Shown one piece after another: positions 46,394 through 54,462 of a DNA stretch of 64,000 nt (position 1 is its first letter; the number at the start of each line of letters is the position of its first letter). Where the stretch lies: contig NC_012997.1 in the NCBI RefSeq assembly GCF_000023025.1, positions 2,167,125 to 2,231,124 on the forward strand, written 5' to 3'. The DNA is from Teredinibacter turnerae T7901. Its GTDB lineage: Bacteria; Pseudomonadota; Gammaproteobacteria; Pseudomonadales; Cellvibrionaceae. The notes below the pieces were generated by a model that searched no databases, was not told the DNA's origin, and worked only from the letters and a program-made list of their open reading frames with translations. The translations under genes and the position numbers were made by a program.

Positions 46394-46416
46394 ACCCAAC
46401 TAAATTAGTAGGGTAT
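46392..46416. promoter_or_regulatory. IscR type 1 binding site in the nfuA promoter
   Basis: 25 bases from 46392, reading ATACCC, AACTAAATTAGTA, GGGTAT. Against the type 1 consensus ATASYYGACTRwwwYAGTCRRSTAT, as I remember it, all positions agree except the G of GACT and the C of AGTC. Type 1 sites are bound by [2Fe-2S]-IscR, which represses iron-sulfur assembly genes when clusters are plentiful. nfuA encodes exactly such a factor. No iscR gene lies in the window. Confidence 0.72.
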
Positions 46417-46460
46417 TGCTTGGCGACCCACGACTTTTAACTGCTGCTCTAAGGTATTGC

Positions 46461-47045
46461 ATGCTCAACGTAACGATTACCGATTCTGCCCAAACCTACC
46501 TTCGCGAACTTCTGGAAAAGCAAGCGTGTGAGGGTATCGGCATAAGGATGTTTGTTTCAAATCCTGGCACGCCTCAGGCCGAAACCTGCATTGCGTATTG
46601 TCGGCCGGGCGAGGCTGAAGAGGCTGACCATGTAATGGAATTAAGCGGTTTTAACGCGTACTTCGAGGATCGCAGTGTGCCGTTTCTCGATGAAGCCAAG
46701 GTCGATTATGCGCCAGATAAAATGGGAGGGCAGCTGACGATCCGGGCTCCCAACTCGAAAATGCCAAAAATTTCCGACGACAGCCCTATCGAAGACAAAA
46801 TAAATTACGTGCTCTATAACGAGGTGAACCCAGGCTTGGCTTCGCATGGTGGCAACGTGAGTCTCGAGCGCCTTACCGATGACGGCATGGCCATTTTACG
46901 TTTTGGTGGAGGTTGTCAGGGGTGTAGCGCCGTCGATATGACCTTAAAGCAGGGCGTGGAGAAAACGCTAATGGAACGTATTCCCGAGTTGGCGGGTGTA
47001 CGAGATGTCACGGATCACAGCGATAAGAGCAACGCCTACTACTAA
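46461..47045 (+). CDS. nfuA: Fe-S cluster carrier protein NfuA
   Basis: 194 aa from ATG 46461 (AAGG six bases upstream); the frame is open to 46416 but that part overlaps the promoter. An N-terminal degenerate A-type carrier domain (about 1-100) is fused to a C-terminal Nfu domain with the cluster-binding motif CQGC (Cys152, Cys155). It carries [4Fe-4S] clusters to target enzymes and matters under iron limitation or oxidative stress. Divergent from metH; strong terminator downstream. Confidence 0.96.
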   Translation: MLNVTITDSAQTYLRELLEKQACEGIGIRMFVSNPGTPQAETCIAYCRPGEAEEADHVMELSGFNAYFEDRSVPFLDEAKVDYAPDKMGGQLTIRAPNSKMPKISDDSPIEDKINYVLYNEVNPGLASHGGNVSLERLTDDGMAILRFGGGCQGCSAVDMTLKQGVEKTLMERIPELAGVRDVTDHSDKSNAYY

Positions 47046-47082
47046 CCAGAAAAATCGTAAAACCATCTTTGCTTAAGCTTTC

Positions 47083-47123
47083 TTCCATAAAAAAACCGGC
47101 GCACAGCCGGTTTTTTTATGGAA
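47083..47123. terminator. Bidirectional rho-independent terminator after nfuA
   Basis: A perfect 18-bp inverted repeat (TTCCATAAAAAAACCGGC and its complement) around GCACA, giving a GC-rich core flanked by A7 on one side and T7 on the other. It can serve both nfuA and the convergent gene at 47146. Confidence 0.93.
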
Positions 47124-47145
47124 GCTGAGGTCTTGGCTGGTATGG

Positions 47146-47637
47146 CTAGATTACGACGAGGTTCTCGCTATGCTCGAACAGGGTTTCCATAAATTCGAAC
47201 TGGGAGCACCCGTTAACCGTGGTTCGGCGGCAATCGACAATCATGTCGTTAAGCCACTCCACGTCGTACCTGTCTAGTAGTAAGTTGCCTTGTGCATCAT
47301 ATTCAAAACCGACAAGTATCGTTCTTTGCGGTTCCGAGCCGAGCATCGCTTGGGCATTAATTAAAAATTCCTGCAGCGATATTAACTCGTTAATTTGATT
47401 GCACATGGCCATTGGCGCGAACACATAGTCAAAGCCTGCCATTGCGACGGAACGAATTTCAAACCAAGGAGAGAGAGCGTCGTAGCTCGAGTCACTCTGA
47501 GTTGAAGCGCTTGTAAACGCGTTTTCTTTTGTAGCCAGATTGTGCATACACGTGCTGCCCTGGTGCGAATGAGAATAATACGCAATCCATGCAGTGGCAC
47601 TATCCATCTTAGCGCGAAGCGCGCTGGCCAAACTCAT
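47146..47637 (-). CDS. Uncharacterised acidic protein (orphan)
   Basis: 163 aa, soluble, acidic, with no signal peptide and no motif that I recognise. The C-terminal half has a clear alternating pattern suggestive of beta-strands ('RTILVGFEYDAQGNLLLDRYDVEWL') and four scattered cysteines. The ATG at 47637 has no convincing ribosome binding site; Met codons at residues 11 and 31 are alternatives. It shares the nfuA terminator, which argues that it is a real unit. Confidence 0.55.
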   Translation of the reverse strand: MSLASALRAKMDSATAWIAYYSHSHQGSTCMHNLATKENAFTSASTQSDSSYDALSPWFEIRSVAMAGFDYVFAPMAMCNQINELISLQEFLINAQAMLGSEPQRTILVGFEYDAQGNLLLDRYDVEWLNDMIVDCRRTTVNGCSQFEFMETLFEHSENLVVI

Positions 47638-47911
47638 CGGCGCATTCTATTGAGTGTGTGATCTGCGCCAAACGATAGTTTAAAAGTACCAGTGCTAAGT
47701 TGAAAATTCCACCTTCCCGCTACGAAAAAATGTCGAACAATTCAAAAAAATGATCATTGTTTAGACTGGATCAAATGCGTACTTTGGTGTCAAAAAAAAC
47801 TAATCTGCGGTTCTGGCGAGGGGTTGTCTTTGGCGGGTGTCAACGAATTGGCGGGAGATGAATAATGGTCTCGAAACACGCAGTTCCGAGACCGGAGAGA
47901 AGGTTGGTTAG

Positions 47912-48979
47912 TTAGTTGTTGCGGCCAGGCAAAATGCTGCGCAGTTTTTCAGCGGTGCCAAGCAGCATTTTCTCTGTAGTATCCCAGTCTACGCAGGCAT
48001 CAGTCACTGAAACACCATAGGTGAGCTGACTAAGATCGTCAGGAATTTTTTGATTGCCCGGACCCAGATTGCTTTCAATCATTGCGCCGACAATTGATTT
48101 ATTACCTTCAATGATCTGATTTGCAACGTTATCGAGTACCAACGGTTGCAACTCGTGATTCTTGTTTGAGTTGGCGTGAGAGCAGTCGATCATAATGTTG
48201 TTGGGTACTTTGGCGTCTACGAGCTCTTGCTCGCACATGGCAACGCTCACTGAATCGTAGTTTGGTTTGCCAGCACCGCCGCGCAGCACAACATGGCCAT
48301 AGCTGTTGCCTCGGGTAGTGATGACTGAAACACGACCGTCTTTGTTAATGCCCAAAAAGCGGTGCGGACTCGATACCGATTGCAAGGCATTTATTGCTAC
48401 AGTCAAGCTGCCATCTGTGCCGTTTTTAAAGCCGACAGCGGATGAAAGGCCGCTTGCCATTTCGCGGTGTGTTTGCGATTCAGTAGTGCGGGCACCAATT
48501 GCACTCCAGGAGATAAGTTCCTGCAAATATTGTGGCGAAATAGGGTCTAGCGCTTCGGTCGCAGCGGGCAACCCGAGCTCTGCTATGTCCAGCAACAATT
48601 TGCGGCCAACATGCAGCCCGTCGGTAATCTTAAATGAGTCATTCATGTAAGGGTCATTAATTAACCCTTTCCACCCGGTTGTGGTGCGCGGCTTCTCAAA
48701 ATACACACGCATCACGATATAAAGCGTGTCCTGCACTTTTTCTGCAAGTACTTTGAGGCGGCGCGCATAGTCCATCGCCGCGTCTGTGTCATGAATGGAG
48801 CAGGGGCCTACCACCACAATAAGGCGGTGGTCTTCCCGGTCGAGAATCTTGCGTACCGTCTCGCGGCCAATTCTGACAGTTTCCGCGGCGGTATCACTCA
48901 TAGGCAGCTCGTCTTGGAGCTGCGCCGGTGTAATCAACACTTCTTGTGAAACCACATTTAAATCTTCAAAGTTGGACAT
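47912..48979 (-). CDS. aroG: 3-deoxy-7-phosphoheptulonate (DAHP) synthase, class I
   Basis: 355 aa, the usual AroF/AroG/AroH length. Joins phosphoenolpyruvate and erythrose 4-phosphate, the first step of aromatic amino acid synthesis. Family motifs: 'VVGPCSIHD' (about 55-63), 'RVYFEKPRTTTGWKGLINDP' (about 93-112), 'GARTTESQTHREMASGLS' and 'IDCSHANSNK'. Which of Phe, Tyr or Trp inhibits it cannot be read from the sequence, so the symbol is a class label. It is a lone gene with a wide upstream region. Confidence 0.93.
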   Translation of the reverse strand: MSNFEDLNVVSQEVLITPAQLQDELPMSDTAAETVRIGRETVRKILDREDHRLIVVVGPCSIHDTDAAMDYARRLKVLAEKVQDTLYIVMRVYFEKPRTTTGWKGLINDPYMNDSFKITDGLHVGRKLLLDIAELGLPAATEALDPISPQYLQELISWSAIGARTTESQTHREMASGLSSAVGFKNGTDGSLTVAINALQSVSSPHRFLGINKDGRVSVITTRGNSYGHVVLRGGAGKPNYDSVSVAMCEQELVDAKVPNNIMIDCSHANSNKNHELQPLVLDNVANQIIEGNKSIVGAMIESNLGPGNQKIPDDLSQLTYGVSVTDACVDWDTTEKMLLGTAEKLRSILPGRNN

Positions 48980-49585
48980 GGTGAAATCCGAGTTTTTACT
49001 GGGTAGCTAAATCGGGTCGGCCATTGTACTGGATTAGCGTCATAAATGGGCGCCCTCTACCCATTTAAAATGGTGCATTCTCGTTAAAACCCAAATTTTT
49101 ATTAGATATTGTCTTAATCTCAACAAAATCTATGGCACCAACTGTTGCTGAACGGCGTGATATATCGAGAGTTGTGTGGCACTTGATATATTTCAATTCT
49201 GTTACTATGGGGGGTAGGCGGTGAGGATCGACTAACGTGTTATTCACATTGAAGGCCGGTGCACTGAAATGGGCGTGGAAATCCACACTCGGCCACAAAA
49301 ATTGTCTACCTGCCTTAAAAAAATAGCGCAAGATATTGATTATTAAGGATAAAATAAAATAGATCAAATAATGATCAATCTGAGGGGTGTGACGCAGTCC
49401 GCGGTGTTGGGGGCGTTTTCACCCGAACTTTCCACTAACTTATCCACAGGAATTGTGGACAAAATAATTGTGTATTTTGGCGCATTATCTATCTGATCTG
49501 TCATATTACTGAGATGAATAGATAGACTTTTTGATTTGGCTTGCACCAAAATATCGCGAAAAATATTGTAAGAAAGCTGACCACC
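48980..49585. promoter_or_regulatory. Divergent regulatory region between DAHP synthase gene and trmH
   Basis: 606 bases, A+T-rich. It contains TGATATAT repeats (49148-49192) and an A+T-rich tract around 49330-49380, and from 49440 a pair of DnaA-box-like sequences. Minus-strand frames inside it (49065-49367, 49364-49669) have no ribosome binding site and atypical composition, so I treat the region as non-coding. Confidence 0.5.
49440..49462. promoter_or_regulatory. Inverted pair of DnaA-box-like sequences
   Basis: TTATCCACA (49440-49448) matches the strong DnaA box TTATNCACA exactly. Five bases on, TGTGGACAA (49454-49462) is the reverse complement of TTGTCCACA, a weaker DnaA box. Lies 124 bases upstream of trmH. 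Could be DnaA-dependent control or a minor titration site; no replication genes are near. Confidence 0.5.
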
Positions 49586-50272
49586 ATGACTCCCGAAAGA
49601 TTTCAACGTATTACTTCCGTTCTCAACAAGCGACAACCGGATCTTACGGTTATCACTGACGAAGTCCACAAGGGGCGCAACCTTTCAGCGATCACCAGAA
49701 CCTGTGACGCGGTGGGTATCGATACCATCCACTGCGTTATGCCAGAAGACGGGTACCAGACATACAATGGCACTTCAGCTAGCGCCGAAAAGTGGGTGGC
49801 AGTGCAACATCACTCGAGTATCAGCGCACCGGTTAACGACCTGAAGCGGGAAGGCTTTCAGTTGGTTGCTGCTAATTTGGGCGACAATACCCTTGACTAC
49901 CGCAATGTGGATTACACCAAGCCTACGGCTCTTGTTTTGGGGGCGGAAGTAAAAGGCGTGAGCCCCGAAGCTGCAGCAGCGGTAGATTATAACGTGACGG
50001 TGCCCATGGTCGGTATGGTTGAGTCGTTCAACGTGTCGGTAGCGGCAGCCATCATTTTGATGGAGGCCCAGCACCAGCGACAGCAGGCTGGTTTGTATGA
50101 CCAGCCTCGCCTGACGGCCGATGTGTACCGCGCGCGGTTTTTCCACTGGGCGCATCCCGTCTTGGCTAAATGGTGCGATGACAATGGCGTTGAGTATCCG
50201 CCGGTGCGAGAAGACGGTGAAGTGAAGAATTTGTCCGCATGGTACAGCGCAGAGCAAGCGCGCCTCGAATAA
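49586..50272 (+). CDS. trmH: tRNA (guanosine-18-2'-O)-methyltransferase
   Basis: 228 aa from ATG 49586. SPOUT-class enzyme that methylates the ribose of G18 in the D-loop of tRNA. Motif 1 'HKGRNLSAITRTCDAVG' (about 29-45), motif 2 'LVLGAEVKGVS' and motif 3 'VPMVGMVESFNVSVAAAI' are all present, and the C-terminal RNA-binding extension has E. coli TrmH length. The frame extends upstream to 49541, but the family N-terminus fits 49586. Confidence 0.94.
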   Translation: MTPERFQRITSVLNKRQPDLTVITDEVHKGRNLSAITRTCDAVGIDTIHCVMPEDGYQTYNGTSASAEKWVAVQHHSSISAPVNDLKREGFQLVAANLGDNTLDYRNVDYTKPTALVLGAEVKGVSPEAAAAVDYNVTVPMVGMVESFNVSVAAAIILMEAQHQRQQAGLYDQPRLTADVYRARFFHWAHPVLAKWCDDNGVEYPPVREDGEVKNLSAWYSAEQARLE

Positions 50273-50308
50273 AAAAAGCCCGGTGTTTCTGGGGGGAGAA
50301 CACCGGGC
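50271..50308 (-). terminator. Rho-independent terminator on the minus strand with a C6 loop
   Basis: On the minus strand: a GC-rich stem of about 12 bp with one bulge (50278-50308), a loop that is exactly CCCCCC, then a T7 run (50277-50271). On the plus strand there is no T-run, so it does not end trmH. The nearest upstream minus-strand gene ends at 50546, which leaves 240 bases unexplained unless a separate RNA is made. Confidence 0.85.
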
Positions 50309-50410
50309 CAGGACCATTAGGAGTGAAACATTAAGGACTATATCCTCAACGAGCTTGAGAAAGCTCTACTGGTGGCAACAGACTTGGGGGGGATGATTGC
50401 CACCAGTAAT
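50271..50410 (-). ncRNA. Candidate small RNA with C-tract hairpin loops
   Basis: Read on the minus strand, three hairpins stand in a row without coding potential. First, a 12-bp perfect stem (50397-50408 with 50367-50378) has an 18-base loop containing C7. Second, a 6-bp GAGCTT/AAGCTC stem (50351-50366) has a TCTC loop. Third, after about 40 bases of single strand comes the terminator with a C6 loop. C-rich loops are typical seeds for pairing with Shine-Dalgarno sequences. The 5' end and promoter are not clear, so the element could also be the long 3' UTR of the gene at 50546. Confidence 0.5.
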
Positions 50411-50545
50411 TTAAGTATTGGCGAATTTTCGCGTTATGCCAGCGTACTTTTCTCCGCTTTTAAAACATTTTTAAATAGAATTGACGTTGTTTAGCGCCAC
50501 GAGTATTGCTGGCGTCGGCGGTAGTGTGGTTGATTTGCCTGGTTG

Positions 50546-50878
50546 CTAGACAAACTCGAAAAGCGCGTTAACAGGTGGAATACTGCGTTGAAGCTGCGTG
50601 GCCGTCGCATTGCGGGGGAACCAGGTATCTATATTATTGCGAATGGTGCGCAGATTTGTCTCGCTGCTATGAAAAGCAGCCGTAATCGGTTCGTAGGTCA
50701 TTTCGTGGTCGGCATAACTGAGTTTTGCCAGCTCGTTCAATTCGCCATAAATTACAGTGACGAGATCGAAAACGCAGTCTTTGCGATGTATTTCGCTGGT
50801 TTCCCAATAGGCGTTTGTCAACGCCTCCAGTAGATCCTCAAGGTGGGTGATTGCGTCGGCGATTAAAACTCGGCTCAT
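50546..50878 (-). CDS. Small conserved protein of unknown function
   Basis: 110 aa from ATG 50878, chosen over ATG 50896 because GAGGA precedes it at about ten bases. Soluble and mostly helical in its first 80 residues ('THLEDLLEALTNAYWETSE', 'VIYGELNELAKLSYADHEM'), acidic, no signal or catalytic motif. Not recognised. It lies just downstream of tesB on the same strand (65 bases) and could be co-transcribed. Confidence 0.65.
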   Translation of the reverse strand: MSRVLIADAITHLEDLLEALTNAYWETSEIHRKDCVFDLVTVIYGELNELAKLSYADHEMTYEPITAAFHSSETNLRTIRNNIDTWFPRNATATQLQRSIPPVNALFEFV

Positions 50879-50942
50879 GATCTGACTATTCCTCAAATTT
50901 GCTTAACATCAGTATAGTCGCGCCGACACTGGTATACAGGAA

Positions 50943-51812
50943 TTAAGCTGTTGGCTGATGATTGGGTCTTATTAACCCCTCCTGGCATGTTGATAAAATC
51001 AACCGGCCGTCGCGGGTAAAGATGCTACCGTGGGCGAACCCGCGGGCGTTGCCAGCCCAAGGGCTGTAGGTTGTGCACAGTAGCCAATCGTCCGCCCGGA
51101 ATTCCCGTGAATGGAACCACATCGCATGATCGATGCTTGCGGCAATGATTTCACCGGTGAACAACGACGTATTGTGGGGAAGCAGGGTTGTTGCCAGCAG
51201 CCCCAAGTCAGACGCAAACGCAAGTGTGCAGTAATGTTCAATGCTCTCGTCAGAGAGCCGCTCTTTTGCTCTCATCCAAAACATAGCTCGCGGAGCCCTA
51301 ACTTCTGTTGTGTCGCAGGAAACGCCGTCCAGTGGAAGAATCTCAAGTGGGTTAAAGGCGCCCGCACGGTTGTCGCTCGGCGGAATGTGCTGATCATGTA
51401 CGATTGGATTGGCAGTCTTTAGCAGTTCTTCCGGGCTAGCAATGCCCTCTGGCATTGATTCCTGGTGGTGATAGCCATCTTCTAATTGGTGAAATGAGGC
51501 CGACATGTTAAAAATCGGTTTCCCATATTGGCGGGCTACAGCGCGCCTGCTGCGAATGGATTGCCCGTCTCGCACCGTCTCTACGTCGTATATTACCGGG
51601 TCAGCACTCCTGCCCGCGCGCAGAAAATAGGCGTGTAAGGAGTGCGGGAGCAGGTTGGGGTCGTCGATGGTTTTGGTGCACGCCATGAGTGCTTGCGCCA
51701 GCACCTGTCCGCCAAACAGAGTGCCCATAAAGTTTTCGCGGTGATGAATGTTGCGGAACAAGTTCGTATCGAGCTTTTCCAGTTGCAGAAACTGACCGAT
51801 GGATGTAGCCAT
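50943..51812 (-). CDS. tesB: Acyl-CoA thioesterase II
   Basis: 289 aa, close to E. coli TesB (286). Two tandem hot-dog folds. Family phrases: 'NFMGTLFGGQVLAQALMA' (about 28-45), 'HSLHAYFLRAGRSADPVIYDVE' (about 57-78), and in the second half 'ASIDHAMWFHSREFRADDW' with the active-site Asp, plus 'GNARGFAHGSIFTRDGRL' at the C-terminus. It hydrolyses medium- and long-chain acyl-CoA. Divergent from the lipoprotein gene. Confidence 0.95.
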   Translation of the reverse strand: MATSIGQFLQLEKLDTNLFRNIHHRENFMGTLFGGQVLAQALMACTKTIDDPNLLPHSLHAYFLRAGRSADPVIYDVETVRDGQSIRSRRAVARQYGKPIFNMSASFHQLEDGYHHQESMPEGIASPEELLKTANPIVHDQHIPPSDNRAGAFNPLEILPLDGVSCDTTEVRAPRAMFWMRAKERLSDESIEHYCTLAFASDLGLLATTLLPHNTSLFTGEIIAASIDHAMWFHSREFRADDWLLCTTYSPWAGNARGFAHGSIFTRDGRLILSTCQEGLIRPNHQPTA

Positions 51813-51879
51813 AATTACTCTCTAAATACTCTGGCCAATTGGCCGATACCTACCCTGTTATTACAGGAATTAACATGCG

Positions 51880-52542
51880 ATGCCTGAGTCCATAAAACTG
51901 ACCTACTTACCGCGCTTGGCGTTCAGGGTAGCCTGCCTGATAATTGCTGCTCTGGTGCTAAGCGGTTGTACTGCAGCGTATACAGGGCATTTGGTGGGCG
52001 CTGGGCTCCAGCATATGCATTTGAAAGATCAACAGGCGGTGCTGAGAAGCAACGTCTGGCGCTTGCCTCTCAACACCCGATTATTTCTTGCTCGGCCGCA
52101 GTTTCCCCATGTTTTAGATGACAAGCACACAAGCATGCCGCGTGCGCGAACAGCATTACACCAGGCACTGGAGCTGGCGTTGCGACATGATTTTCCCAAT
52201 TTGAGCATTGCCAAAGCGGATTTAAACCAGCAAGAAGCCTTGTTGGCGGCTCGCCTGAACGGTGCACAAATCGCCTTGATTCCGCAGTTATTTCAGTACA
52301 CCAACGCCAAAAACACCTGGCGCGAATATAGCGAGTCAGCCGCGCTGCCTGAGCAAGCGCGTTTTGGTCGCGATACTGCAGTATTTCAGATCGTTGTGTT
52401 GGATGTTGTCACTGGCGCTCATATCGATACGGTTACCGCCACGACTAACCAGCGCCTGTTTGCCAATGCAAGCCAGGCGGCCGAGATCTACCAGAATGCC
52501 TCTGCGCGCTATGCGCAAATGCTCAGTGGGCGTGAACCCTAG
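51880..52542 (+). CDS. Putative lipoprotein, possibly DUF4823
   Basis: 220 aa. N-terminal lipoprotein signal with lipobox LSGC (Cys30), preceded by a positively charged stretch. The mature part has an alpha/beta pattern and ends in a helical segment ('AAEIYQNASARYAQML'). Phrases such as 'AALLAARLNGAQIALIPQLFQY' and 'FQIVVLDVVTGAHIDTVTA' resemble DUF4823 lipoproteins of Pseudomonas, but I hold that loosely. Convergent with the ETF-QO gene, 16 bases apart. Confidence 0.68.
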   Translation: MPESIKLTYLPRLAFRVACLIIAALVLSGCTAAYTGHLVGAGLQHMHLKDQQAVLRSNVWRLPLNTRLFLARPQFPHVLDDKHTSMPRARTALHQALELALRHDFPNLSIAKADLNQQEALLAARLNGAQIALIPQLFQYTNAKNTWREYSESAALPEQARFGRDTAVFQIVVLDVVTGAHIDTVTATTNQRLFANASQAAEIYQNASARYAQMLSGREP

Positions 52543-52558
52543 CGTTGTTACGGGCATT

Positions 52559-54205
52559 TTACATGTTGGGGTAATTGGGTCCGCCACCGCCTTCAGGCGT
52601 CACCCAGGTTATATTTTGCGCAGGATCTTTAATATCGCATGTTTTGCAATGTACGCAGTTTTGCGCGTTGATTTGCAAGGCTTTCCCGTTTGCGCTTTCA
52701 ACGATTTCATAAACACCTGCAGGACAATAGCGCTGCGCCGGTTCGTCGTACCGGGGAAGGTTGCGCGCGACTGGAATAGATGGATCATTTAAACGCAAAT
52801 GACAAGGTTGATCTTCTTCGTGATTGGTGTTTGAAAGGTACACGGACGATAACTTGTCGAAACTCAATACGCCATCAGGTTTGGGGTAGGCTATTGGACG
52901 GCTCTCCTGGGTGGTGCGCAAGCGATCATAGTCTGGGTGTGGGTCAGACAGCGTCCACGGAAGCTTGCCAGCGAAAAGGTTGATGTCCAGGAACGCGTAG
53001 GCCGCACCCCACACGTTTCCCCAGCGGTGTTGCGCGGGGCCAAAATTGCGCTGCATCTGTAACTCGGCGAACCCCCAGCTCGCGCGAAAGCGCGTGTCGA
53101 AGTCTTTCAGGGTTGTTTGTGGCTCACTGGCGGCAAGGCTTGCCGCTATAGCTTCCGCCGCGACCATGCCGCTTTTCATGGCGGTATGACTGCCTTTAAT
53201 CTTTGCAAAATTCAGGGTGCCACCATTGTCACCCAGGAGCATCCCACCCGGGAAGCTTAGCTGCGGCAGCGACTGTATCCCGCCTTTGGTGATAGCTCTG
53301 GCGCCATAAGCAATGCGCTCTCCGCCGGTCAAATACTGACTGATAACCGGGTGATGCTTGTAGCGCTGGAATTCGTCAAACGGACTTACATAGGGGTTGC
53401 TATAGCTGAGATCGGTGATCAGGCCGACAACCACCTGGTTATCTTCCAGATGGTAGAGGAAGCCACCGCCTGCGCTTTTTGACTCAGCCAGCGGCCAGCC
53501 CGCCGTGTGCACTACCAGGCCAGGTTTGTGCTTCTCTGGATCGACTTTCCAGAGTTCCTTTATACCAAGGCCATAGTGTTGGGGTTCTGCGTGTTCGTCC
53601 AGACCGTACTGGGCGATTGCCTGCTTACCAAGATGGCCGCGACAGCCTTCTGCGAGAAGCGTGTAGCGGGCGAGCAGGGCGATTCCCTCAACATAGCTGT
53701 CCTTTTTTTCGCCATCGCTGGATACACCCATATCACTGGTGACCACACCTTTAACCGCGCCGTCATCACCAATTGCCAAGCTTGCTGCTGCGAACCCTGG
53801 GAACACCTCTACACCCAGTTCCTCAGCCTGCTCCGCCAGCCAGCGGCACAAATTCCCAAGGCTGATGATGTAATTACCGGTGTTGTGCATTGTTTTGGGT
53901 GCGAACATAGCGGGCACTTTCCATGCATCCTGTGCACTTTTGAGCAGGTAAATCGCATCGGCAGCAACGGGAGTCAGGAGGGGGGCGCCGCGTTTTTCCC
54001 AATCGGGAAAAAGCTCGCTGAGTGCGCGTGGTTCAAATACGGCACCCGACAATATATGCGCTCCAACTTCTGAGCCTTTCTCTACTACGCAAACGCTTAG
54101 CTCCGGATCAAGCTGTTTGAGGCGACATGCAGCACTTAACCCCGCTGGGCCAGCACCCACAACAACAACGTCGTACTCCATGCTTTCGCGATCCAAATAA
54201 CTCAC
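52559..54205 (-). CDS. Electron transfer flavoprotein-ubiquinone oxidoreductase
   Basis: 548 aa from GTG 54205, chosen because AGGAG lies seven bases upstream; the first Met (54181) lacks a good ribosome binding site. FAD-binding motif 'VVVVGAGPAGLSAACRL' is near the N-terminus. The C-terminal region has the [4Fe-4S] cysteines in 'RYCPAGVYEI' and 'NCVHCKTCDIKDPAQNITW'. It is a membrane-associated enzyme passing electrons from ETF to ubiquinone, linking fatty acid and amino acid oxidation to respiration. Divergent from etfBA, its partner genes. Confidence 0.95.
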   Translation of the reverse strand: MSYLDRESMEYDVVVVGAGPAGLSAACRLKQLDPELSVCVVEKGSEVGAHILSGAVFEPRALSELFPDWEKRGAPLLTPVAADAIYLLKSAQDAWKVPAMFAPKTMHNTGNYIISLGNLCRWLAEQAEELGVEVFPGFAAASLAIGDDGAVKGVVTSDMGVSSDGEKKDSYVEGIALLARYTLLAEGCRGHLGKQAIAQYGLDEHAEPQHYGLGIKELWKVDPEKHKPGLVVHTAGWPLAESKSAGGGFLYHLEDNQVVVGLITDLSYSNPYVSPFDEFQRYKHHPVISQYLTGGERIAYGARAITKGGIQSLPQLSFPGGMLLGDNGGTLNFAKIKGSHTAMKSGMVAAEAIAASLAASEPQTTLKDFDTRFRASWGFAELQMQRNFGPAQHRWGNVWGAAYAFLDINLFAGKLPWTLSDPHPDYDRLRTTQESRPIAYPKPDGVLSFDKLSSVYLSNTNHEEDQPCHLRLNDPSIPVARNLPRYDEPAQRYCPAGVYEIVESANGKALQINAQNCVHCKTCDIKDPAQNITWVTPEGGGGPNYPNM

Positions 54206-54462
54206 ACTCAATCTCCTCTTCGTTTTCCCGCGTTGCACGCGATAAATCATAGATCAGTATAAATAGGAATTTTTATGCCATCCAATGTTCAAACACGTCT
54301 ATGATGCTGGCAAAAGTAGGCAAAGTGAAAACCGTCGATTTTACACGGACTATTTACGTTTGCAGTAGCTTTGACACGCTATACTACGCCGGAAATGAAG
54401 TCTAAACTTAATGAATCTTTGGTTTATATGAACCACATGTTCGCTGGGAGTGGAATGCAGTC

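Noticed and set aside
49440-49462. Chromosomal replication origin
   Set aside because: Only one pair of DnaA boxes and no origin-associated genes; treated as a regulatory or titration site instead.
49065-49669. Two minus-strand frames (100 and 101 aa) upstream of and into trmH
   Set aside because: No ribosome binding sites, A+T-rich odd composition; the second is antisense to the conserved start of trmH.
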